A program made the position numbers and the translations under genes. The notes under the pieces were generated by a model. That model was not told where the DNA came from. It worked only from the letters and a program-made list of their open reading frames with translations, and ran no database searches. Shown piece after piece: positions 1 through 7,799 of a stretch of DNA of 15,132 nt (position 1 is its first letter; every line of letters starts with the position of its first letter). Origin of the DNA: Methylocystis sp. (GTDB lineage Bacteria; Pseudomonadota; Alphaproteobacteria; Rhizobiales; Beijerinckiaceae); the NCBI GenBank assembly GCA_023253795.1, contig JALRFG010000032.1, positions 1 through 15,132 on the forward strand, read 5' to 3'.

Positions 1-994
<994 letters not shown>

Positions 995-1032
995 AATGGG
1001 GGCAGGGTCCGGTCAGGGGACAATATTGACTT

Positions 1033-1063
1033 CTTAAATGCCGGTCGGGCCGGGGGATGTCAA
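1033..1063 (-). promoter_or_regulatory. Candidate promoter for leuS
   Basis: On the minus strand a perfect TTGACA (1063-1058) is followed after 19 bases by TTTAAG (1038-1033), a 4/6 match to a -10 box. It lies about 40 bases upstream of the leuS ATG in the leuS-yggS divergent spacer. The -35 match is good, but the spacer is longer than ideal and the -10 is weak, so this is tentative. Confidence 0.3.
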
Positions 1064-1117
1064 AGGCGGGTTGCGCGGCGCGTTGCGGAACAGGGCGCGG
1101 CGCGATAACCACGCGCC

Positions 1118-1798
1118 ATGACCATCATTGACCGTCTCGACGCCACACGATCCGCCATCGCCCGAGCCGCGCAGGATTGCGACCGCGATCCCGCCGCCGT
1201 CACGCTGGTGTGCGTGACGAAAACCTTTCCGGCCGAGGATGTCGTTCCGCTGCTGGAAGCCGGTCATCGCGTTTATGGCGAAAACCGTGTGCAGGAAGCG
1301 ATGGGCAAATGGCCGTCCTTGCGCGAGCGGTTTCCCGACATCGAACTTCATCTGATCGGTCCGCTGCAATCCAACAAGACGCGCGAGGCGGTCGAGACGT
1401 TTGACGTCATCCAGAGCGTTGATCGCGAAAAGATCGCCAAAGCGCTGGCGGAAGAGATCGCGCGCAGCGGTAAACATCCGCGCCTCTTTGTGCAGGTCAA
1501 CACCGGCGCCGAACCGCAGAAGGCCGGCATCCTGCCGCAGGACGCCGATGCGTTTCTGGCGTTTTGTCGTGAGAGCTGCGGACTTACGATTGAAGGTTTG
1601 ATGTGCGTGCCGCCGGTCGACGAACAGGCCTCGCCGCATTTCGCTTTGCTCGCCGATATCGCCGCGCGCAACGGTCTGCATCAATTGTCCATGGGCATGA
1701 GTTCGGATTACGAACTCGCCATTCAGCTCGGCGCCACTTATGTGCGCGTCGGCTCAGCGATCATGGGCGTGCGGGATTATTCCACGCAGAACGGATGA
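1118..1798 (+). CDS. yggS: YggS/PROSC family pyridoxal-phosphate homeostasis protein
   Basis: A 226-residue single-domain protein with the alanine-racemase-N-terminal TIM-barrel fold, which binds PLP and buffers its cellular level; the family has no established enzyme activity. The PLP-lysine is K35 in VTLVCVTKTFP. The family signatures YGENRVQEA, HLIGPLQSNK, IQSVDRE, QVNTG, LSMGMSSDYELAIQLG and VRVGSAIMG follow in the expected order. Length is normal for the family (about 220-235). The ATG at 1118 places the start at the usual position, with only a weak ribosome binding site. The gene converges on the L,D-transpeptidase gene, leaving just 6 bp between the stop codons. A YggS gene close to leuS is a layout I recall from other Rhizobiales, which I cannot verify here. 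Confidence 0.96.
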   Translation: MTIIDRLDATRSAIARAAQDCDRDPAAVTLVCVTKTFPAEDVVPLLEAGHRVYGENRVQEAMGKWPSLRERFPDIELHLIGPLQSNKTREAVETFDVIQSVDREKIAKALAEEIARSGKHPRLFVQVNTGAEPQKAGILPQDADAFLAFCRESCGLTIEGLMCVPPVDEQASPHFALLADIAARNGLHQLSMGMSSDYELAIQLGATYVRVGSAIMGVRDYSTQNG

Positions 1799-1804
1799 TT
1801 TTTC

Positions 1805-2338
1805 TTACTGAACAATAATCACCGCGTCTCGCGCCAGTCGTGGCAGCAGTCGCGCCATGTCGCGTGGTCGTAAAGCCACGCAGCCGGCGGTGGGGCCGAG
1901 ATCGTCGGTGGCGTGATGAAAGAAGATCGCACTGCCGCGTCCGCGTCGCGCAGGCGTGATATTGTAATCCATCACGCCGACGACATCGTAGAGTTTATCC
2001 TTGCGCCACATCTCTTCGTGGCTGAGCCGCGTCGGGGCGCGCAGCGGACGATTATAAAGAAAGCTGCGTGGGTCATCGCACCAGAGATCGCCGCGCTTTG
2101 TCGATCGCCATGCCGTCAGCAGCGGCATGGCGCGCCTCAGGTAAAAAAACAGCAGCGCATGTATGCCGGCGGGCGTCGCGCCATCGCCTTCGCGCTTGGC
2201 GCGGGTGATCCCACTGCGTCCGATGGCGCAGGGCAGAACCAGCGCACCGGCGTGCAGGCGCGCTTCATGTGGCCGCCCACCGATCCGGCGGGCGACGCGC
2301 AGCCGTTTCAGGCGTCCGGTCGTGAGGTTTAAGCTCAT
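1805..2338 (-). CDS. L,D-transpeptidase (YkuD / COG3786-type)
   Basis: A 177-residue protein of the YkuD family, whose members form 3-3 (meso-DAP to meso-DAP) peptidoglycan crosslinks or attach lipoproteins to the wall. The catalytic motif is seen as HHATDDLGPTAGCVAL at residues 141-156, with nucleophile Cys153 and His141/142. The N-terminal block PCAIGRSGITRAKREGDGATPAG (36-58) is typical of the short alphaproteobacterial COG3786 branch. No signal peptide is visible, as I recall for that branch, so the location is uncertain. The reading frame continues 113 codons further upstream, but that part is low-quality and runs antisense to the next gene. The ATG at 2338 is chosen because family similarity begins just after it. 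It is divergent from the atypical response regulator gene, 54 bp away. Confidence 0.9.
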   Translation of the reverse strand: MSLNLTTGRLKRLRVARRIGGRPHEARLHAGALVLPCAIGRSGITRAKREGDGATPAGIHALLFFYLRRAMPLLTAWRSTKRGDLWCDDPRSFLYNRPLRAPTRLSHEEMWRKDKLYDVVGVMDYNITPARRGRGSAIFFHHATDDLGPTAGCVALRPRDMARLLPRLARDAVIIVQ

Positions 2339-2392
2339 GACGGAAACTGCTAAGCCCTTCGCGCCCGTCCGGTAAAGAGTGGCGTCGCCAGA

Positions 2393-3052
2393 ATGACTTC
2401 CGCGCCCAGCATCGTCCACATCGCCATGATCGCCGCGCCGTCGCTGACGACGGTTGTGGTTGGACATTTTTCCACGCGGCTGGACTGGCGCTGTTCCGCC
2501 GCGCCAACTCTGGAAAGTCTGATTGGATCCGAGACGCCGCCTGATCTGCTGATCCTCGATGCGGAGGCTTGTCCGTCCGCCAGCCTGGAAGCGCTGGCGT
2601 GGCTGGGTGGGTTCGGCGGGCCGATGATCCTGATCGGCGGGTGTGACGCTGCGCCTCCGGCGTCCGTTGTCGCGCATGTGCCGCGTCCGTTTCGGCTGGC
2701 CGAGCTATTTGACGCCGTGCAGCGGACGCTGACCCGGCCCCTGCTTCCGCCGGTCGCGGTGGCCCCGGCCAGCTTGCGGTTGACCGAAAAAGAGGCTGCG
2801 ATTTTCGCTCGTCTCGCCGCCGCCAATGGCGGTGTGGTGGCGCGGACACAGCTTTTGTCCGAGGTCTGGGGCTATGGCCCCGGCGTCTCGACCCGGACGC
2901 TGGAGACCCATATCAGCCGGTTACGCCGCAAGATCGCCGCCGCAGACGTCCGCTGGAGGCTGGTCGCGGCCGCGGGGGGCTATCGACTTGTGGATAGCGC
3001 CGCGACAGCGCCTGAAAATTCAGGCGATAGGGACGGGAACCCGCTAGGGTGA
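2393..3052 (+). CDS. Atypical OmpR-type response regulator (degenerate receiver)
   Basis: A 219-residue DNA-binding protein. The C-terminal half (about 125-200) is a clear OmpR/PhoB winged helix: LTEKEAAIFARL, then the recognition region RTLETHISRLRRKI, then the wing AAGGYRLV. The N-terminal half aligns only loosely with a receiver domain. A possible phospho-acceptor, Asp56 in PDLLILDAE, and a VPRPF motif (97-100 region; Arg98 in place of the invariant Lys) can be recognised. The N-terminal acidic pair that binds Mg2+ is replaced by the neutral IAMIAAP, and the usual Thr/Ser-Ala block is absent. It may therefore work without phosphorylation. No partner kinase is adjacent. It is followed after 22 bp by the cNMP-domain gene on the same strand and is divergent from the L,D-transpeptidase gene, a plausible target. 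An in-frame ATG at residue 12 is an alternative start. Confidence 0.88.
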   Translation: MTSAPSIVHIAMIAAPSLTTVVVGHFSTRLDWRCSAAPTLESLIGSETPPDLLILDAEACPSASLEALAWLGGFGGPMILIGGCDAAPPASVVAHVPRPFRLAELFDAVQRTLTRPLLPPVAVAPASLRLTEKEAAIFARLAAANGGVVARTQLLSEVWGYGPGVSTRTLETHISRLRRKIAAADVRWRLVAAAGGYRLVDSAATAPENSGDRDGNPLG

Positions 3053-3074
3053 GCCAACACCCTGCGGACCCGTT

Positions 3075-3518
3075 ATGTCTCTCGCCGACGATCTCGAAAA
3101 TTTTTCCCGCATCCCCTTGTTCGCGGTTTTTGATCCGCGCGCCATGAATGCGCTCGCCTTCCGCTCGGAGACGCGGGTGCTGCGCGCTGGCGACGTGCTG
3201 TTTCGACGCGACGAGGTCTCGGACGGCGGCTTCATTCTGACGGCCGGGCGCATCGAGTTTTTTTCTCAAGACGACTCTGCGCCGGCCTATGTCGCGGAGC
3301 CCTGGACGCTGATCGGCGAAACGGCGCTGGTGATTGAAACGACGCGCCCGGTGACGGCGATCGCCGCCGAACCTTCAACAGTTCTGAAAATTGCGCGCGC
3401 GCAATTTGTTGAACTGCTGGAGCGACATCCTGTGACGGCCGCGCGCCTTCAGGCGGTTTTTTGTGATCGTTTGCTCGATACCGCCCGGGCCATGACGGCG
3501 TTTGGCGCATCCGCCTGA
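3075..3518 (+). CDS. Small cyclic-nucleotide-binding-domain protein
   Basis: A 147-residue protein made of a single cNMP-binding (CAP_ED-type) beta-roll and a short C-terminal helix; there is no DNA-binding domain or other effector. The phosphate-binding cassette is visible as LIGETALVIETTRPVTA, with Gly81-Glu82 and Arg91 in the places that contact the cyclic nucleotide ribose and phosphate. Binding of cAMP or cGMP is therefore possible, though other ligands or none cannot be excluded. It lies 22 bp after the atypical response regulator gene and 51 bp before the DUF3422 gene, so the three probably form one transcript. The ATG at 3075 is preferred because the family N-terminus (helix with LENFSRIPLF) begins right after it. 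No strong ribosome binding site is seen. Confidence 0.88.
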   Translation: MSLADDLENFSRIPLFAVFDPRAMNALAFRSETRVLRAGDVLFRRDEVSDGGFILTAGRIEFFSQDDSAPAYVAEPWTLIGETALVIETTRPVTAIAAEPSTVLKIARAQFVELLERHPVTAARLQAVFCDRLLDTARAMTAFGASA

Positions 3519-3569
3519 CCCGCTGGCTTCGCGTCCTCTGCGTGATCACTTTAGAAGGCGGCGATCGTC

Positions 3570-4898
3570 ATGACGGTTTCCAATAACGCTTCCCCGTCTC
3601 CTGCGCCCTTCCCGGAACATGAGTGGCGCGCCGCCATCCTGTCGGAATTACATGCGCGCCCCTTCCTGCCGCTTGAGGCGCCGCGCCGCATCTATCACTT
3701 CGCTTTCGCAACCAATCATGAAGAGGCGCTGGCGGATCGTCAGGCGCTGGAGCGGCTGGCGCAGGCGCGCGATGTGCCGCCGCCGCCTGCTGGCTCAAAG
3801 TTTCATTATCTGCGTTTCGGACACTGGCGCCTGCGCTGGGAGCAACATACGGAATTCACCACCTACACGTGGTCGACGGGCAAAGATGCGGACCGAGCGT
3901 TTCATCACGCCGATCCTGTCGCGTCCGGAGAAATCTTTTTCGAGCAGCCGGGGCGTCTGATCGTTGCGACGCATATCGCGGTCGTTGATCGGACGCAGCA
4001 GCTTGAAGCGCTGGCGGATTTGTTCAACTCGCAAAGTCTCTGCGTGATCCGGGCGGATAAAAACGCCGCCAATGTTCTGACCGACTTTGCGCCGGATGCG
4101 CAGGGCTATACGCGTTTCGTTATCCGTCTGATCGACGCGCGTCCCCGAGAGGCCGGACGTCTGGCGCAACGCATCATGGAGATCGAAACCTACCGGACCA
4201 TGGCTTTGCTGGGCCTGCCGCTGGCGCGCGAGGTGTCGCCGGAGTTGCGCGCCATGGAGTGGGAGCTCTCCGAGATTACCCAGGCGTTGCGCGGCGCGCC
4301 GGAGTCAAACGACAGCCACGAATTGCTACGGCGCCTGTCCGCCTTGCTGGCGACCAGCGAGGCGCTTTCAAATCGTACGGCGTTTCGTTTCGGCGCTGGC
4401 CGCGCCTATCATGCGCTGGTGAAAAATCGTCTCGATCTTCTGAATGAAACGAAGGAAGGCGTTTATTCGACGCTCTCGAATTTTTTAAGCGCGCGCTTCG
4501 ATCCGGCGATCGAGACCTGCAACGCCGTTGAGGCGCGGCAACTCCGTTTGTCGAATGATGTTGAGCGCGCCACCAATATGATGCGCACCGGCGTAACGCT
4601 GGAGATGGAGCGCCAGAACAGCGCGCTGCTGGACGACATGAATCGGCGCAATCGGCTGCAGATGCGCCTGAACCGCATGGTGCAGGGCATCTCGCTCGCT
4701 GGTCTCGCCTATTATCTGATTGGCCTTTTCTCTTATCTCGCAAGAGGGATGAAGGCGCTGGGCGTGTTGCCGAAGGATATCTCCGCCGAAACGGCCTCGG
4801 CTTTCGCTTTGCCGATCGCCGTGCTTTGCGCCTGGGCTTTTATGGCGCGCGTCCGGGCTTTGTCGCGACGGGCGATGGAGGAAGAGCAGGTCGATTAG
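3570..4898 (+). CDS. DUF3422 family membrane protein
   Basis: A 442-residue protein of the DUF3422 family, found mostly in alpha- and betaproteobacteria and without a known function. The signature SELHARPFLPLEAPRRIYHF lies at residues 25-44. A long soluble alpha-helical region with a probable coiled coil (about 300-370, rich in Arg, Asn, Glu and Met) comes next. Two hydrophobic segments near the C-terminus follow (about 373-391 and 409-427), with a charged tail, as expected for this family. The start ATG at 3570 has an AGAAGG ribosome binding site about 12 bases upstream. It is the third gene of the response regulator / cNMP-domain / DUF3422 set. Its TAG stop overlaps the TAA stop of the convergent ferredoxin gene by 3 bases. 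Confidence 0.93.
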   Translation: MTVSNNASPSPAPFPEHEWRAAILSELHARPFLPLEAPRRIYHFAFATNHEEALADRQALERLAQARDVPPPPAGSKFHYLRFGHWRLRWEQHTEFTTYTWSTGKDADRAFHHADPVASGEIFFEQPGRLIVATHIAVVDRTQQLEALADLFNSQSLCVIRADKNAANVLTDFAPDAQGYTRFVIRLIDARPREAGRLAQRIMEIETYRTMALLGLPLAREVSPELRAMEWELSEITQALRGAPESNDSHELLRRLSALLATSEALSNRTAFRFGAGRAYHALVKNRLDLLNETKEGVYSTLSNFLSARFDPAIETCNAVEARQLRLSNDVERATNMMRTGVTLEMERQNSALLDDMNRRNRLQMRLNRMVQGISLAGLAYYLIGLFSYLARGMKALGVLPKDISAETASAFALPIAVLCAWAFMARVRALSRRAMEEEQVD

Positions 4899-5257
4899 GT
4901 TGGCGAGAGTGGGCCGGCGATACGCAGTTCTTCGACGATCCGGCCTTCGACCAGATGTTGCGCGATAATTCTGTCGAGATTTTCCGGCGTGCAATTGCGA
5001 TACCAGACGCCGTCCGGATAAACGACTGCGATCGGGCCTTCCGCGCAGATGCGCAAACAATCCACTTTGCTGCGTTGCACGCCGCCCAATTCGCTCAGAC
5101 CAAGCTGCTGCAGGCGTTTTTTCAAATGCTCCCAGCTCTCGGCGGCGAGCTCGGCGTCGCAGCACTTTTGTTTCGCGGGGCGTGCGCATAAAAAAATATG
5201 ACGCCGCGTTTGCGCGAGCCCCAGTTTTTCGACAGCGAGCGTGGTTTGGGCGCTCAT
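4895..5257 (-). CDS. Thioredoxin-like (2Fe-2S) ferredoxin
   Basis: A 120-residue protein of the thioredoxin-like [2Fe-2S] ferredoxin family (also called (2Fe-2S) ferredoxin domain-containing protein, COG3411-like). It is a small cytoplasmic electron carrier. The N-terminal strand RHIFLCARPAKQKCC supplies Cys24 and Cys32/33. The second half CLRICAEGPIAVVYPDGVWY supplies Cys67 and Cys71, giving the four ligands expected for the family (C-x7/8-C ... C-x3-C). Cys89 is extra. The ATG at 5257 is chosen; a GTG four codons upstream (5269) is an alternative, and neither has a clear ribosome binding site. It lies 51 bp downstream of the DUF882 gene on the same strand and overlaps the end of the DUF3422 gene tail to tail. 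The redox partner cannot be read from the neighbours. Confidence 0.92.
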   Translation of the reverse strand: MSAQTTLAVEKLGLAQTRRHIFLCARPAKQKCCDAELAAESWEHLKKRLQQLGLSELGGVQRSKVDCLRICAEGPIAVVYPDGVWYRNCTPENLDRIIAQHLVEGRIVEELRIAGPLSPT

Positions 5258-5308
5258 GCGAACGCGCACGTCAGATCAGCGGGCATGGCCTCGGGCCAGC
5301 GCCGCTGG

Positions 5309-6805
5309 TTAGTTCTTGCGTTTTGCGCCATTCGTCGCAGGCTCACTTGTGGCGGGTTTGGTTGATGCCGCCGGCTTTGCTGTCGTTACCGGCTTGGCTG
5401 TCGTCGCGGATTTGGTTGCTGGAGCTGGCTTTGTCGTTGACGCCGATGTCGCCGGTGAGGGCGTTTTAGCCTTTGCGGCTGTCGCCGTCGTTGTTGGAGC
5501 GGCTGCTTTGTTCTTTCCGCTTGTGGCGGTTGAGCGCGTAAAGCCGGAGGCGTCGAGCGGTGCGGGAGAGAGTTCCGTCTGGCGCGATGTGGCGCCGCGC
5601 TTATCCGTTGATGATTTAGTGTGCGCGTCTTTGGTCTCTGTTGCTTTGGACGACGCCCGACGTCCGCCGCGCGTTGGCGCTTCGCTCACTGTGGCGAGCA
5701 GCATCGACGGCCGCCGTGGCGGGAAAGGCGCCTTGACGCGCTTGGGGGGCGGCGCTTCCTCGCTGCTCTCGGCGTTCGATGGCGCTTCGCTTGTCTGTTC
5801 TGGCGCCGCGCTTTCCGCCGTCGGCGCTTCGCCGGGCGCGGACATGGTCGTCTCGCCTCTCGGCAGGTCGGCTTGCGCGCGGGCGATTTCGGTTTGCGCG
5901 CGGGTGTTGCCCGCGGATTCTCCGCCGCCTTCTTCGCCGCCGTCGGCGTCGCTCGCCGCGCCGCGCCGCTTGCGCGTCGCCAGGGCCCATTGCTTGCGGT
6001 TGCTGGGCGCCGGCGCAGCGACTTCGCTGTCGTCTTCTTCGGCGCCGCCGCCAAACAGCATGGCGAAGAAGCCGCCAAACGGATTGCGCGGCGCGGTCAC
6101 ATAAGCGCCGTCGCCACGCGCTTCGATCTCGGCGCGCGCCTGTTCATATCCGGGCAAGGGCTGGCCGTTGGTCGGCAGATGCACGGTTTTGCCGTCGGGG
6201 AACAAACGCGCCAGCTGGTCATAGGTCATGCGCGGCCATGAGCGCACATTGCCGACATCCAGATGCACGAAAGGGGTGTTCGCGGTCGGATAATAGCCGA
6301 CGCCGCCACGCTGCATGCGCATGCCGACTTCGCGAATATGCGACATCGGCATGCCAGGCATGGTCGTGTCCATCGCTTTGCCGAGCATATGTTGCGAATA
6401 TTTCGCCACGGCGCGCGAGCGTGATCGCAACATGGCGTTGGTTTCCGGCGAACGATAGGCGGAGACGACGTTGATCACCTGATTGCTGGCGCCGGCCCCG
6501 CGATAGGCTTCCCAGACGACATCGAAGAGGCGGGGGTCCATGTTTGTCGGTTCGTCGCGTCGCCAGTCGCGCAGGAACCAGTTGAGTTGCTTCAGCACAT
6601 TGCTGTCATACTGGCCGTTGACGAGATAGGTCGCGGCGATGTCTTCGCCGGTATGCGCATGATGCAGGTAGATGGTGCGCGTGTCGCCATTGGCGATCGC
6701 GGTTTCCGTAAGGCTTGGGCTCAGCACAAGCAGGAACGCTGTCAGCGCCGCCAATGCGCGCGCAAGGCGCGAAGCGGACCGGACGCTGGGACGCGACGTC
6801 TGCAA
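5309..6805 (-). CDS. Secreted DUF882 (YcbK/M15-like peptidase) protein with long low-complexity tail
   Basis: A 498-residue protein. The signal peptide is at about residues 1-38 (RLARALAALTAFLLVLSPS, then a small-residue cleavage site). The DUF882 / peptidase M15 domain is at about 42-193. Metal and catalytic residues are visible: His139 and Asp146 in SQHMLGKAMDTTM, and His181 and Asp183 in FVHLDVGNVRSW. Members are putative periplasmic peptidoglycan carboxypeptidases or wall-binding proteins. From about residue 240 to the end the protein is low complexity: acidic, Pro/Ala-rich, then Lys/Thr/Pro/Ala-rich repeats such as TKPATK, ending GAKRKN. The likely start is TTG at 6805, preceded by an AGAGGGGG ribosome binding site 7-14 bases upstream and followed directly by the signal peptide. 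The 89 codons upstream in the same frame look non-coding. No ATG fits. Confidence 0.88.
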   Translation of the reverse strand: MQTSRPSVRSASRLARALAALTAFLLVLSPSLTETAIANGDTRTIYLHHAHTGEDIAATYLVNGQYDSNVLKQLNWFLRDWRRDEPTNMDPRLFDVVWEAYRGAGASNQVINVVSAYRSPETNAMLRSRSRAVAKYSQHMLGKAMDTTMPGMPMSHIREVGMRMQRGGVGYYPTANTPFVHLDVGNVRSWPRMTYDQLARLFPDGKTVHLPTNGQPLPGYEQARAEIEARGDGAYVTAPRNPFGGFFAMLFGGGAEEDDSEVAAPAPSNRKQWALATRKRRGAASDADGGEEGGGESAGNTRAQTEIARAQADLPRGETTMSAPGEAPTAESAAPEQTSEAPSNAESSEEAPPPKRVKAPFPPRRPSMLLATVSEAPTRGGRRASSKATETKDAHTKSSTDKRGATSRQTELSPAPLDASGFTRSTATSGKNKAAAPTTTATAAKAKTPSPATSASTTKPAPATKSATTAKPVTTAKPAASTKPATSEPATNGAKRKN

Positions 6806-6950
6806 GCAGTGACCCCCTCTTGCGCGTTGTTTCACCGGTTCCGTGCATGCGCGTCTTCGCGAACGAAGCGGGCAGTTCTGGCGCGGAGGCGACGACGCTG
6901 CGTGACTCTCTGTAAACAATGACCCTATTGCGTCATCGTGGCGAAAACTT

Positions 6951-6974
6951 GCCCGCAATGCGCATGCAGCGGGC
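6951..6974 (-). terminator. Weak candidate terminator after the ClpP-like gene
   Basis: Just beyond the stop codon at 6984, a 6-bp perfect stem (GCCCGC/GCGGGC) with a 12-base loop is followed on the minus strand by AAGTTTTC. The stem is GC-rich but the T-run is only four bases, so termination may be partial. Confidence 0.35.
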
Positions 6975-6983
6975 TGCGAGGCG

Positions 6984-7724
6984 TCATTTGGCCAGCGCGC
7001 TGCGCGAGAATTGCGTATCCGCAAGAATCGGTTGCGCGCCGCCGATAAGTCGTTGACGGGCCGGTATTTCAACGTCTTTCGGCGTGAAGGCCAGAGAGGG
7101 CGGCCGGCGCGGTGGCAGGGGGATGGAAATCAGAGGCGGCGGGGCGATTTCCTGCCGGTCGGCGACGGCGACCCGGATCGGCGCCGGCGGGGTTTGCGGC
7201 GCGCCTGAAAAGGCCGAGGAGACGGCGCTCTGCACCTTGCGGGCGATGTCGCCCCAGGGATTGGGATTGACGGTGGATTGGGCGCTGGCGATTTCCGTCG
7301 CCGATGGCGTCTTGGTTTTGGCGCCGGCGATCATGGTTCCGCTCGGGCTGTTGCAGTTGCGCATCCCGAGCCCGATCAGCTCCGTGCCGCTGAGAATGCG
7401 GTATTCCCGGGTCAGATAACCGAGCCGCGCCTGCACGGCGGCAGGGTAGGCGGCGAAAAGCTTTGCCGAGACGCCAAGGTCGGTCTCGCGGGTAATTTCA
7501 TTATAGGCCTGATGGAATTTGATTTTGGCGTCCGGATAAACGCAGACGTTGGGCAGGCTGAGGGCGAGCGTGCAGGCCGAGCGGCACTCATGGAGGCGAA
7601 CCTCGCGATTTTCCCGGCGATATTGTTCGGTTTGCGCCTCATAGTCTGTGACCAGACCCCCGACGTCCTTGTAGACAATCACAGGCGCCGGCGCGGGCGG
7701 CGGAGACAGATAGCCCAAAAACAC
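6984..7724 (-). CDS. ClpP/crotonase-fold-like conserved hypothetical protein
   Basis: A 246-residue protein I cannot name. Residues 15-75 resemble the COG3904-type periplasmic ClpP-like fold: VIVYKDVGGLVTDYEAQ, then VRLHECRSACTLALSL, then NVCVYPDAKIKFHQAY. In that fold the Ser of C-x-SAC (Ser49) is the nucleophile and a His in the FHQAY strand (His71) would be its partner. Cys47, Cys51 and Cys61 could form disulfides. The C-terminal half (about 130-246) is Pro/Ala/Ser-rich, with PPRRPPSLAF, and looks disordered. The first start in frame is GTG 7724. An AGGGG stretch fits better with the TTG at 7718, and an in-frame TGA lies 15 codons further upstream. No full signal peptide is visible, which is odd for a protein with these cysteines. 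The DUF882 gene follows 178 bp downstream on the same strand. Confidence 0.78.
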   Translation of the reverse strand: MFLGYLSPPPAPAPVIVYKDVGGLVTDYEAQTEQYRRENREVRLHECRSACTLALSLPNVCVYPDAKIKFHQAYNEITRETDLGVSAKLFAAYPAAVQARLGYLTREYRILSGTELIGLGMRNCNSPSGTMIAGAKTKTPSATEIASAQSTVNPNPWGDIARKVQSAVSSAFSGAPQTPPAPIRVAVADRQEIAPPPLISIPLPPRRPPSLAFTPKDVEIPARQRLIGGAQPILADTQFSRSALAK

Positions 7725-7759
7725 ACCCCTACGCTCACAGGCACAACGTTTGGAAAATC

Positions 7760-7778
7760 TTCACCACGACAGGGTGAA
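7760..7778 (-). terminator. Candidate weak terminator of the tag-to-nrtR-like operon
   Basis: Downstream of the stop codon of the NrtR-like gene, a perfect 6-bp stem (TTCACC/GGTGAA) with a 7-base loop is followed on the minus strand by AGATTTTCC. The stem is short and the T-run is four bases. The same element lies about 36 bases before the next gene and could instead be an operator or leader hairpin. Confidence 0.4.
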
Positions 7779-7799
7779 AATAAGATTAAGAGCGTAAAA

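Noticed and set aside
1034..1684. Minus-strand frame opposite yggS
   Set aside because: Shadow of a well-identified gene; no domain visible.
2339..2677. N-terminal extension of the L,D-transpeptidase frame
   Set aside because: It runs antisense to the response regulator gene, is Arg-rich without features, and homologous sequence begins only after the ATG at 2338.
5296..5308. CCAGC-GCC-GCTGG palindrome next to the DUF882 stop codon
   Set aside because: Only 5 bp of stem with a 3-base loop and no T-run on the minus strand; common by chance at this GC content.
5316..6104. Hydrophobic plus-strand frame (262 codons) opposite the DUF882 gene
   Set aside because: Its Val/Ala-rich look is the complement of the Lys/Thr/Pro/Ala-rich tail of the DUF882 protein; no ribosome binding site or family match.
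6806..7072. 89-codon upstream extension of the DUF882 frame
   Set aside because: It would bury the signal peptide; TTG 6805 has a strong ribosome binding site and places the signal peptide at the N-terminus.
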